Made by a program: the position numbers and the translations under genes. Below, in pieces: positions 47,051-57,767 of a DNA stretch of 64,000 bases. Where the stretch lies: contig JANVFP010000020.1 in NCBI GenBank assembly GCA_027919835.1, positions 682,001 to 746,000 of the forward strand, read 5' to 3'. The DNA is from Lentinula raphanica. Taxonomy: Eukaryota; Basidiomycota; Agaricomycetes; Agaricales; Omphalotaceae. The notes beneath the pieces are model-generated. The model was not told the origin of the DNA and did not search any database. It was given only the letters and a program-made list of their open reading frames with translations. Within the stretch, counting starts at the first letter, position 1. Every line of letters begins with the position of its first letter.

Positions 47051-47570
47051 TTCGAATTTTGTAGAGGTGCAGATACTCGATCAGAGAGCAAACCCTAACC
47101 CCATTCTAGCGTAACTCTCATCAAATGCTCATGCACACGCTCTTCACCTTTTTTCATTTACCATGCTTGTCCCATGAATACCTCAAGTCGCCCTCACCGT
47201 CTTAACAACGCCGACACGAACTTTCTATTATCATACACTCTCATGGAGCTCGAGTGTAGAGGCTAATAATTGTATTATCGTCAATCGATACCAAGGACCG
47301 ATACCGTAATGAAGAAGCGGAAGTGCTAGGAAGTGCTGAAGCCTCCGTGTGATCTCTCACAGGCTGCTCACTCATCGTCTGAGCACGCTTCTTCTGTCAT
47401 TGTTATCTTTGCCTTCATCATCTCAATCTCTTTGAGCCTCGTTGATTGATTCAACAATCCCGTTTCGCCTCTCTGATCCTCCCTCTCTGAAACTCCAACC
47501 TGTAGACTCGAGCCTACCAAAAAAGCCTCTCTCTTAGCATATAACTGGATCACATCCCATGTTATCGCAT
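47050..47570 (-). repeat. Dispersed repeat family A, copy f (partial)
   Basis: It carries GTCGAATTTTGTAGAGG-like, AACCCTAACCCCA, CATGCTTGTCCCATG and CTCACAGGCTGCT phrases in the same order as copies d and e. It is strongly diverged and truncated. Confidence 0.5.
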
Positions 47571-49000
47571 GTTTCACGAATGTTCACCGAGCCAACACCT
47601 CATTCGATGGTCAGGGAAGGATAGAGATCGCCTTGAGTGGATGTAGTGTAGGCCTACACACTCCCGGTAGTGAATGTTTCAAATCACACTTGTGTTGTGT
47701 ATCTCAAACTCTGTCCTTCATGTCTTTGATCTCGACTTTGTAGGATTTTTTTGAGCAGCACTTGACGGATACCCAGTGCCCACCTCGCAATTGAATCACA
47801 ATCATGCATGCGCGTATCCACACCCACGTTCCTTCTCACAAGATTTCAAGATAACAATGAGTCGAAGATTCCGAGGAAGACTGTATGGGGCTGTATGGGG
47901 ATAATGAGGTTTGAAATCATTCCGTGGCTGTTCTTGCCATTGATGGTACGATCTATGTGCCTCACTCTGTTACAATAGTCATGGGCATCTCGCCGACTTA
48001 TATCCGCAGAGGCGGTAGACTTTAACAGATTCCAACTCTACACGAAGTTCTCTTGAAGTCCATACTTCACGCACGAACTTGAGAACCGTCCCGTGTATAG
48101 CTTCACACTCCGAATCCATTTGTTTCCAATTCCCAGCATCCAATGATGCCAGTTGTTTCCCGGTACAAAGGTATACATAGGTATGGTTGTCATGAATGCT
48201 GGCGCTCTGTTCTGGCTCTGATGTTCACGTACCTCCAGTCATTCGGTTTCACGCACTGTACTCCACTGCCCCAACATAACACCTTGGGAAATCTACTGAA
48301 TATCAAACAATGATACCTAAAATGTCGCGGCTTGCCATACTTCTCATTCAGTTGCTTTTGATTGACTCCAATGCCTCATGCTAAGGCTTCTCCCTCGATC
48401 ATCGCTCCCAAGAAAACACTGGTTTGCTGTACACACCATACTATTATCCTCTTCTGGCGCAGCCATAGATGATGTAACCCAACATCCAACCCAAACAACA
48501 ACACTCAAAGGTCAATGCTACTGCAGTTTGCCCTGGATTGTAACCACTTGTCTCCTCAAGATTCTTTTCCAACCTTGAAATTATTCTTGCTCACCCGGCG
48601 TTCCGTGAGGGAGATGTGGAGCAGAAGTACAGCTCTACAGGTTCATCTGTCAATGTTCTAACATGAGGGGGGGGGTGTATCAATCAAGAGGATCCCATGC
48701 ACTGAGTGCTATGCATGTTAAATGTACTACTACATACAGTGCCCAGCCTTCGATCTCTGTCTCATGTTCATATCTGTTACGTGTATACCTTCAGGCTCAT
48801 AGTTCTTGGCACCACCTCATGTCCTTCTCATGTTTGTTACATTTTCCTGTACACACTTTTGACTTCTCTCATGTAATGTGCTTGAGGGATCAGGACTTCC
48901 CTGGGAGATTGATAGAGCTTATAAGGGAGCTGAACAACTCTCATTTTGCCTCCTAATTTTCATTGCAAAGCACCTCCTACATTACAATCAATAGAAGATA
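47571..49000. other. Gene-free stretch
   Basis: Unassigned sequence with a poly-G run near 48665. The last 100 bases are AT-rich and resemble the leader of the DUF6535 genes. Confidence 0.4.
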
Positions 49001-49011
49001 CTAGTAATAGA

Positions 49012-49295
49012 ATGAATTCATCAACCTCAAAGCACTCTCATGGAAGAAACCATGGAAGAAACCAGGGTGAATATTCTATTGGTAGGTTTACTTTTCAACT
49101 AGACAATCTACCTATTCAAAAAATTCTGCAGGACACAGATCCTATGATTATTGGAAAAAGTATGAGTATGATCCTGTAGGTCAACAGATATCAGAAAATG
49201 CAAGAGTTTGGAAAGTATATCTAGATGAAGCAGAGAGTGGAGAGGATGAATTGTTAAAAGGCCTTCAAGATACAATTGATGCACTTCTGATTTAA
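49012..49295 (+). pseudogene. DUF6535 stub (gene 4), first two exons only
   Basis: Exon 1 (49012-49081) and exon 2 (49132-49295) match the first two exons of genes 1-3: HGRNQGEY before the 50-nt intron and SYDYWKKYEYD, ENARVWKVYLDEAE and DTIDALLI after it. At the position of the second donor the sequence changes to ATT TAA, so the reading frame ends there. No membrane segments or ankyrin repeats follow. Exon 1 holds a 12-base internal duplication (HGRN repeated). It is either a truncated pseudogene or a short soluble relic of 77 residues. Confidence 0.7.
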
Positions 49296-51140
49296 GTTCG
49301 CACCTGTTTCACCTCTGTCGTAACAGCAGGCCAGCCATACACCATCCTATCTACCAATGCCAACATGAACCACATCACTGAATTAATATCAAGCATCATT
49401 GTGTCTGACTAGTTGGCCTACACTACATACAAATATAAGATGGAAGAATAGAGCTTCGAGTCAGTGGTCCACACAGAGTCAAACCTCAAGCTAAGGTGTT
49501 ACCCCCTTGGTTTCCTTTCTTCCTATTCTGCACCCTTTGTGCTCTATTCAGCTGCAACGAGTGGGAGATGAGTACACACTCCCACTGAAAAAAAACATAG
49601 CATGAAATAGGGAAAACAGTCCTGGGAAAATATTACAGAATTTTATAGAATTCCAAATAACACCACAAATTGAAGGAAATATCATGAGATTTATGTTATG
49701 TTGATAGGAGTTCGGATAGTAACAGAAAGTTCCTAACAATTTTTGAAAATTCTGAGGCATAGAATCTCTTGGATGTAAAGTTTTCTATAATTTTCAATAA
49801 TTTTGAGGCATAAAATGTCTTCGATGTAAAGTTATCTGGTATTAATGGGTATTTTCATGAACAATAATAGATCTTTGTATGCACTGTGTCTTACCTCTAA
49901 GCAGTACATTCATCCTCATACATCCTGGAATAGCATTGGAAGAAATATATAGTGACAAGGTAGATGAGTAGCAAACACAAATAGTAACCACAGAGTCTTC
50001 CATGGACCACAACAAATGTAGGGCTATAGGTATTAGGCAGCAATGGAGAGTGGATGAATGACACCAGAAACTTGCATCAGAACAGAAAGTCAGTGACAGC
50101 GTGGTAATAAATATCAACTTTCTCATGACAGCTGTACAGTTCAAATAATTATGCCCGTCAACTCAGCATCGACTTGTGTCTTTGTTTCTTCATTATCCAC
50201 ATACACAACTGCACCAAATCCTCTCTTTTCTCATCTTTCTTGAGCTCTGTATTGGTGCAGCTCCAGAATATGACTTGCTCCTACTCAACTTTTTCTCTTG
50301 TCCATCTACTCACTGCTCCAGCCTCCCACCAGGATTTTTTTCAAGTTTGTTGCAAATAATTACATGGTACATTGCTTTTAATATCCATTCAATACTTTCT
50401 TTCTGATTCTTATACCCTGCTCATACCAGTAATCAAAGAACACAAGACAGGCAGAGTAATAATTTTTTGCACAATGGTCTCTAGGCATGTGGGTGTTCAA
50501 GCGCTCAGCGCTCACTGCTGAATAGGTGTGTTTCATGAAAATATTCAATACCTGGGTTTTTTCGGACTGTTTTCTTAGTTTTCTGGCTTGATCCTGGCTC
50601 CCTTTATCTCCTTGCACATAGAAATTATCAGGTGGAAGATGGTGCGTCATGGATTTTACTCTTGTCTTGTTCACTCAAATAACCACACTTTTCTTATAGT
50701 CAAGTTCCTGCATTGTGTAACTGCAGTGCACTCGGTTGTTGGTTGTATGAGTGTAGCCCTCAAGAATTCATGTTAGTTAGTGAATAGCCATACTCTGAAT
50801 CACTACATTGATACTTCTGTATATGTATTTACTGATACCTGAGCTCAATGGATATGATTTACTATATCATAATGGTTGAAAATTTCTGAAAACTTTTGAA
50901 AACTTGAAATAATTGGTGATTAATATTGATTCATGTTCACCAATCTATTATAAAATATCAGGTAATAACAATGAATATTGATTATTGATTAATATCCCTG
51001 AATATGAAAGGGGGACCAGCTAATATCAGGTAACTTCAGATAACATTTGAAATCTCATAATATTCATTAATATTTGTGAATTTACAATATTTTGCCAAAC
51101 TTTCAGAAATTTTGTGAACACTTTCTGAGGACCTTTTTCC
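49296..51140. other. Gene-free, AT-rich stretch
   Basis: The stretch has several short open frames without resemblance to known families. Between 50870 and 51140 are many short inverted words built on GAAAA(C/T)TT and AATATTGATT, ending in CCTTTTTCCTGATAT at the edge of the duplicated block, which suggests a worn insertion. Confidence 0.45.
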
Positions 51141-51149
51141 TGATATGTA

Positions 51150-54100
51150 TTTACAAAATTGAGAAAAAAAACAAGCTTCAAAACCCCCAAGAAGAAATGC
51201 TCATGAAGCTTGAAACTGTTTGGAGATGTGGATACATACACTGTAAATACATGTACACAGACATGAAAAGGAAAGTCAATGATCACAAGCTAGACTTGTG
51301 ATATATCAAATATGTAGCAGTATCATTTACACCTGAAGGACTACACTCTGTGGATTCAGTTGATGGCATTAATTGGTTCAGATGATACACTGTTACAGAA
51401 AAATTCAAGATGGATTTATCGGAGGAAAGGAAGGGAGTTTTATTGAAGAGGTTGCTTTTCCAACATCACTCAAGATTCTGAATAGTTACCTCTATTTGAC
51501 TCTCCAAATTCAATGCTAATTTTAACATTCACTTAATATACATATATTGTTAGGTTCAAATAAAATATCATTTGAAAATCTACATTTTTTATACATAGTA
51601 CTTGATATTCACAGTCCTAATATTGTGTCAGTGGTGTTGTCACCCAAATGAGTTAGGAATGCAACAATCTCTGAATGGCCATGGGACTCAGCAGCTTGCA
51701 ATGCAGTCCCATATCTTTCATCATGAACTCTGATGTCTGCACCTTTTTCAACTAAAAACCTCACAATCTTCAACTGACCTTCAGCTGCAGCAGCTATCAA
51801 TGCAGTAACATATTGACCACCTTGAGCTTCAACATCTGCACCTTTATCAATAAACAATTTTACAACCTCTAAATGACCTGAGGTAGCTGCAGCTTGCAGT
51901 GCATTACCATAAAGACTACCTTGAGCTGCAGCAGCATTTGAACCTCTCTCAATTAACAATCTTACAATCTCTAAGTGACCTGAGGCTGCAGCAGTATACA
52001 ATGCAGTCTTTTGAAACATGTCTTGAGATTCAATATCTGCACCTTTCTTAATCAGCAATTCTACAATTGCTAAGTGGCCCCTGTTTATAGCAGCAAACAA
52101 TGCATTTTCATGGAACAGATTTTGAGATTCAATATCTGCACCTTTGTCAATCAGCAATTCCACAATTGCTAAGTGGCCTCTTTTTATAGCAGCAAGCAAT
52201 GCAGTCTTTTGAAACAGGCCTTGAGATCCAATATCTGCACCTTTCTCAATCAGCAATTCTACAATTGCTAAGTGGCCTCTGTTTATTGCAATATGCAATG
52301 CAGTATCTTGAAACTGGTCTTGAGATTCAATATCTGCACCCTTCTCAATCAGCAATTCCACAATTGCTAAGTGGCCTCTGTCTCAGATGGCAATATGCAA
52401 TGCAGTATCTTGAAACTGGTCATGAGATTCAATATCTGCACCCTTCTCAATCAGCAATTCCACAATTGCTAAGTGGCCTCTTTCTATAGCAATATGCAAT
52501 GCAGTATTTTGAAACTGATCTTGAGATTTAATATCCACACCCTTCTCAATCAGCAATTCCACAACTGCTAAGTGGCCTCTGTCTGCAGCAGCAAGCAATG
52601 CAGTTCTACCAAACTGGTTTTGAGCATTGATGTCTGCTCCTTTTACAACCAGAAACTTTACCATTTCCAAGTGTCCATAAAATGCAGCATTATGCAATGC
52701 AGTTATGGAAATTTTTTCAGTATGAATATCTACATATTTATCCTGCACTAGGAATTTTACAATCTCAAGATTATCCTGCACAACAGCTTCCAAGAACTGC
52801 TCTATTTTTAGAGTTGGATCAAATTCCTTCAATGAACTAGTATTGGAAGCTGCTTGTCTCGTCCACTTCTTGATTACATCCATCCAATGTTCTACATTTT
52901 CATCTTTATCAATAATAAGGCCTTTCCATATGGCTCTCTGAATAGATTTCATGTGATGTTCAAGGAATCTTGCCCAATCATCAGGATCAGGCCATAAATC
53001 CCCTGGAAATGAAAAAAATGCACCAGTGAATGCTTGTGCTACTATATACTGAATTGATTGATTTGATGAAATTGAGCAAAGACTATCAACAATATTTATC
53101 AAAAGTGATTCCTTGATATCCAAAGTCTGAATATAATCGATTTCAGCATTATGCAATGACTTCAAGGAGAGTTTATCCTCCTTTCGAAGATCCCAAAGTT
53201 TGCTGTTAGTCCATTTAATAGCCCATATAATAACATTAATTATATATATGATATATTTGCTTGGGATGAAAAGCAGTGGAATTTTGTATGGGCAATCAAG
53301 CCAGAAAGAAGGCAAACCAATACTCCCTACATACAATATGCCAGCAATGGTTGTCACAACAATCACAATCCAAGAGAGACTACTGTGTAGCTCATGAATA
53401 TACAATGACAGGCCAATGAAAAATAAACCCAGGGATGTATGCAAAATGAGTGGTAGAGTTCCAATTATTTCAGGTACTTTCCATTGAATTAATCCTGAAT
53501 ATTTAAATTGATGAAGCATAGCCTGTTCCCTTGCATTTCCTGAGGATATAGCAATATATGCTTGAAGCCATTGTTTGACTAACACTGATAATAGTGCAGT
53601 GGCAAGAGAAAGTGATAGACTTGCAAGAAATAGACCATTGATCCAAAGGTCTTTTATGCCAGGAGTTGTCATCTCAAGATTGACATTGGAAGTAGGGATA
53701 GCATTGATTGCTGTCAAGTTACCAGCAGCTCTTAGCAAATTTATCTGCTCCACCATAAGGACTGCAGTAATTTGTATATAGTTGGGTTGAAGAGAAGTTA
53801 TTGTGGAAATTATAAAGGATGTCACAACTGCAGAAAAAAGTGCTGCCTAGAAGGGATATGAGTGAAGAATACCTTTCCAATGAAGGTGAACCTCACAAAA
53901 ATTAAAAGTGCATCAATTGTGTCCTTAAACCCTGCCAATAATTCATTATCTTTCAGCTCTGCTTCATGTAAATATACTTTCCAAACTCTAGCATTTTCTG
54001 CTATCCATTCTTTTCCAGTATCATCCTCATACTTCTCCCGATAATCATAAGATTGGCTTCCTGTGAAATTTAAGATAACCAGTCCTCCTGGTTGAAAAAA

Positions 54101-54345
54101 TGACTTACCACTGATATATTCACCCTGATTCCTTGCATGAGACTGCTTTGCATTGAATGTGCTCATTTTATCACTGGTATTTTGGAATGATCACAATATG
54201 GAAAGTATATTGTAATGAAAGGTAGCTGCAGGAGGGTGTGGAAAAATCAAGGGCATTCATTTGGTTTATAAGCTCTATGCCTGGGAATTTCAGTGTTCTT
54301 CAACCATGACAACTGTCATTGTATTCATTCTGCCTGTCACTGAAG
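51150..54345 (-). repeat. Segmental duplication block 2 (inverted partner of 23600-26720)
   Basis: The block includes gene 3, about 170 bases of its promoter side and about 450 bases of its 3' flank. The match is close enough that the antisense open frames at 53575-53781 and 24198-24404 differ at only a few residues. Confidence 0.8.
51609..54166 (-). pseudogene. DUF6535 membrane protein with ankyrin repeats, gene 3 (one in-frame stop)
   Basis: The exons on the minus strand are 54166-54109, 54060-53897 and 53846-51609, with 48- and 50-nt introns as in gene 1. The frame runs for 561 residues to a TGA at 52385-52383, then continues in the same frame for 257 more residues. The stop sits inside an ankyrin unit: IAI, stop, DRGHL, where sister units have IAINRGHL, so one extra codon has entered at a junction between near-identical units. 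The DUF6535 half (ARVWKVYLHEAE, ALLSVLVKQW, EQAMLHQFKYSGLIQWKVPE, CPYKIPLLF) is intact. Eleven ankyrin units are recognisable in total. Possible explanations are recent inactivation, a shorter functional product, readthrough of the TGA, or a sequence error in a repeat tract. Confidence 0.82.
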
Positions 54346-54359
54346 TATAATGCTATTGG

Positions 54360-54619
54360 CATCAGCAAAACAGGGTGCTGCTGGACAGCACTGCACCTAT
54401 TTATTGCTGCACAGTTCCACAGCACCATTCAATTCTGGCACAGCACTACTTGGCTTATGCTCAGTGCTACTCAAAGATTTTTAGAATTTTTCACCATGTT
54501 GCATTTGTATTCACTGAATGTATTGAGTGCTGTCCAGCATCCATTCAATGCTGAACAGCACTGTACAGTACAATACAATGCTGGAAGTGTTGAAGAGCAA
54601 AATCCCGGTTTTGCTGATG
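54360..54619. mobile_element. MITE with CATCAGCAAAAC ends
   Basis: CATCAGCAAAACAGG at the left and CGGTTTTGCTGATG at the right are inverted repeats. The core is built of CAGCACTGCAC-like and CATTCAATGCTG words in both orientations. The length is 260 bp. It belongs with the family at 20494, 43030 and 45579 by its ends, but the core differs. No clear target duplication is seen. Confidence 0.6.
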
Positions 54620-54760
54620 TGAATTGATCTGGGATTTACATTGTTATTGTTATGCTGTTGATATATATACTTGACCATTGAAGCTTTGTCTTCCAAGTCA
54701 CAGACTCTTCCTCAGGAGTGCCATGCAGGAACAGCAGCAAGCAAGAAGAACATCACAATG

Positions 54761-54900
54761 GGCACCAATTGTCCCAGAACAACACTAACGGGCACCAATC
54801 ATCCCAGAAAGACACCACTGGGCACCAATTGTCCCACAACGACTGTGGCAGGCACCAAACGTCCCGGGAAACAAACATCGTCGGGGCACCAACCGTCCCC
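54761..54900 (+). repeat. Degenerate 30-bp tandem repeat, five units
   Basis: Units beginning GGCACCAA(T/A/C)(T/C)(G/A)TCCC start at 54761, 54791, 54821, 54851 and 54885, giving periods of 30, 30, 30 and 34. An open frame across it (54671-54976) gives a GTNCPRTT-like ten-residue repeat but no recognised protein. The first half of each unit is itself a weak palindrome. Confidence 0.7.
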
Positions 54901-55124
54901 AGAAACAAGTAACAGAAAACCAAACCTACCAGAAGAATCGGGCGACGCAGGAGGAGCAATTGGACCCTGGCCATGAGGGAAACTAGCGCCTCTACCCTCC
55001 AACCCGAAGTCCTGACAGACACGGGCGGAGTGAGAGGAAACTGGTGGGGGGAGACTCCCCACCACCCTGATGATCCTGGAACAGGTTTCCACTGCTGAGA
55101 CCACCCAACTCCGTCCCAACACAG

Positions 55125-55415
55125 GATACTGTGAAGCTTTTGTAAAAAGGTCCGATGAGTTATCGAGGAACGTTTGAAAAAACCTGCAATAACTCGGAGG
55201 GGGCTCTGGAAATGGCTCCGGGGGGTGGTCATGCCTGTCACCACCTGTCACATGGGGCCTATATTCACTGTTTTGGGTAATTAATCATTATCCAGATATT
55301 AAATAAGCAGTACATTTTCAAAAAAAACCCGAAAATTGATTAAAAAACTAAAAAATCCTAAAAAAGCCAGATTAGGTCAGATCAGGGTATGTAAGCAAAT
55401 GACCTCATATGATCA
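55125..55415 (+). mobile_element. Solo arm end of the giant palindromic element
   Basis: GATACTGTGAAGCTTTTGTA at 55125 starts a match to the outer end of the 38972 arm, including GGGTGGTCATGCCTGTCACC and GTAAGCAAATGACCTCATAT, then stops abruptly near 55415. It is more diverged than the two arms of the full palindrome are from each other. The bases before it (ACACAG) also resemble those before 38972 (CCACAG). Confidence 0.75.
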
Positions 55416-56340
55416 AAAACAAGCTTGATACCTGTGACTTCGTCACGCCAGTACGCAAATGCTTTATCCCAGGCACCTGTACATTTAACTGTCAGTTTGA
55501 GGCAAAGTCATATTTAATACAATTACTCAACTCTCCAGTCTCAGCTCATAGTTTGTTGCCCTTCAATCCAATTTCCCAGCACCTAATTTCTATTCCTTCA
55601 ACCTTGACTCTCAATCTCCCCCTGATTTTTCTGCTTCTGATTTCACTTCCCCAGTTCATTCTGACACCCAATTCATTATTTTATAACTCCCAATCTCTCA
55701 GTTTTCCAAAATCAATTCTATATGACATGTGCATATAATGTGGGTATGCTCAACTCCAATGATGTTCATTATCCTTCACTCTGTTTGGGATCAAGTAGCC
55801 TTAGTTAAGGGTCTGGGGTGCCCTAGCTACTCTTGAGCTCCCCAGTCTAATTACATTCAAGTTAATTTAACAAATACTGGATCAATAGTAAATCATCCAT
55901 TAATTTCTTTTCCCATTGATGACACTTGTATGGCAATTGGTTTCTTGATTTTTTATTTTTATTTTTATTGCATTTTTGAATTTTATTTTATTAGCAATTG
56001 TGACTTATTTTTGAATGATTTCTTTAGTTTATTTACTAATCTCAACTTCCAACCTCATTGTCTCCAATTATGTGTTGTAATTATAATGGAAAAATTGAGT
56101 TTTATTGAATCAAGAGGAATTTGAGCCTCCTTGCTACAGTGTGCTGCAATTGGATTGAAAGAGAAGAGCCCAAGAAATGTTAATGAACACTGATGGCAGT
56201 GAGAATTGAGAAATGAGCACTGAGCAAGAAGAAAAGCGCCAAAAATGATTTGTAATGATTTGTAATTATTAAGTAAGCTTCTGGGATTAAGCGCGCCCAG
56301 AGGTTTTATAATATAGCGGCCTCTGAACCCATGTTGAATT
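55416..56340. other. AT-rich gene-free stretch
   Basis: A pyrimidine-rich part (55560-55720) is followed by AT-rich DNA. A direct repeat of TGATTTGTAA occurs near 56247. No gene recognised. Confidence 0.4.
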
Positions 56341-56361
56341 GATGTGGTTCAGGGCTAATTG

Positions 56362-57044
56362 TTAGACAGCGGGGAATACTTGCCAAAACGCTACGAGAGC
56401 TACATGGGTTCTCAGGTAGTCTCGCTCGTTGTTCAGAATGTGTGTTCGACGGAGAGGCTCGATGGCTCTGGCTCGGTCTAGTGGCATGGACGTCAACGTT
56501 GACGGAGGACTAGTATGATGAGAAATAAGCTCACCTATTTCGTGGCTTTGAGTTTGAGTTTGTGGTGGGACAGTCCTCATGGTTGACATGGTAGTAGCAA
56601 CGAGAATTGGTGACGTCGAGTGAATAGAATCTTCTTCCTCGTCGTGGAAAGGTAGTTGTTCTGAGTGCCGTATGTTGCGGCTTTGAGCGCGAGTTGTACG
56701 TGTGTTCAAATGGATGATACCTTGGGTCATATACCTCTGGGTATCTGTAAAAGTTAGCTATGTCCTTTGGACAACAACTGCACGTTTAAAAAAAGTGTAA
56801 AGAGTCTCTCTCACCGGGCCCAGTGCCCAATACCTAACGTGAACAGGTTTATGATTGTCCGTAGGTACAGGCTATGCAGGCGGTGGTAAGAAAGTAAGAC
56901 TAAAGAGCGTGGTATAGATGCCGTAGCATTATATAGTAGAGTCCGTGCGATAATTGGATGATTAAGGAAAGTAGATGACCGTAATGGTGAGGAGCCGTTA
57001 CAAGGAGCGTCAAGCAAAGGGATCAACGGCGTCTCCTCATCCAC
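56362..57044 (-). CDS. Small gene of unknown function, probably spliced
   Basis: Exon 57044-56834 (MDEETPLIPLLDAP to INLFTL) can join exon 56744-56362 through an 89-nt intron with a GTATTG donor and a strong CTAAC branch site before TTTACAG, giving 197 residues. The first exon has an acidic start, then a moderately hydrophobic stretch rich in Leu, Tyr and Ser; the second is Thr/Ser/His-rich. A GTATTC donor near the end (after FWQ) and a TTCAG acceptor 57 bases later could add an eleven-residue tail instead of the VFPAV end. I recognise no family. The weak donor is the main doubt. Confidence 0.45.
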
Positions 57045-57660
57045 TGTAAATTTCCTTCCTCTGCTCGTTCTCCCCTAGTGCGTGATTCTGTCTTGCGCAT
57101 TCATGTGTTCATTCCATCGTGGTTTTGCGAGCAGGCAATAGTCGGGGGTCGAAGACTCACCTCACTAGCAAGTCAACTATCACGCAAAGAACGGAAAAGT
57201 CAGGTACCAGGTCGAAAGGCGGTGGTGTTCCATGCGAGTGGTCACCATATCCCTCAGCGTTCTTTTTCCGATGGTCGCTTCCTTGTTATAGCGTGATTCT
57301 GCTCGACTTCTTGAACATACAATGCAAGACAGAAGAATTATCATCTACTCTTGCGACTCAATTTGTCAATGGGTCGCTGCCAGATTGCCAATGGTGCCAC
57401 CAGATGGGATGTTCATTATGCATTGCCTTCTGCTAGCATCTTTCTGACACATGGATCCTCGGTCATAATCCACCGTGTTTAGAGTCATTATTGCTAGCGG
57501 ATAACAGTCCCTTCATATAACCTTCAACTTGACAAAAAAGAGCGCTATCTAGACCCCGGCCTACTTTCGAGCGGCAACCCATCAGTGTTCAACACCGACC
57601 CCCAGATTCTTTTCTTGTTCTCTCGTGCTGGTCATAGAGAGGAAGTACTAAAAGGTCAAC
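57045..57660. other. Gene-free, upstream region of secreted-protein copy 2
   Basis: The right part (from about 57430) resembles 2920-3290, the corresponding region of copy 1, with phrases such as TAGCATCTTTCTGACACAT. The left part has no recognised feature. Confidence 0.5.
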
Positions 57661-57672
57661 CTAGAAGACCAT

Positions 57673-57735
57673 GTGAGTCATACTAAAGCTTTTCTTCCCC
57701 CAGTACTTGTACTGATCAATTGGGTCTCGATTGCA
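57673..57735 (+). other. Probable 5'-UTR intron of secreted-protein copy 2
   Basis: GTGAGTCATACTAAAGC to CTCGATTGCAG, 63 nt, with a CTAA branch word close to the donor. The donor phrase matches copy 1 exactly over GACCATGTGAGTC, whereas the acceptor region has changed, since copy 1 lacks the TGCAG. Confidence 0.55.
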
Positions 57736-57767
57736 GCTGATCATTTTCACCGAACAATCGTCTACCC

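Noticed and set aside
50821..51160. Element with a 12-bp target duplication ATATGTATTTAC
   Set aside because: The word occurs at both 50821 and 51145, but the sequences just inside are not inverted repeats, and the word is AT-rich enough to recur by chance.
52199..52489. Plus-strand repeat protein opposite gene 3
   Set aside because: It is antisense to the ankyrin units; its periodicity is explained by the 99-bp repeats on the other strand, as also at 25358-25885.
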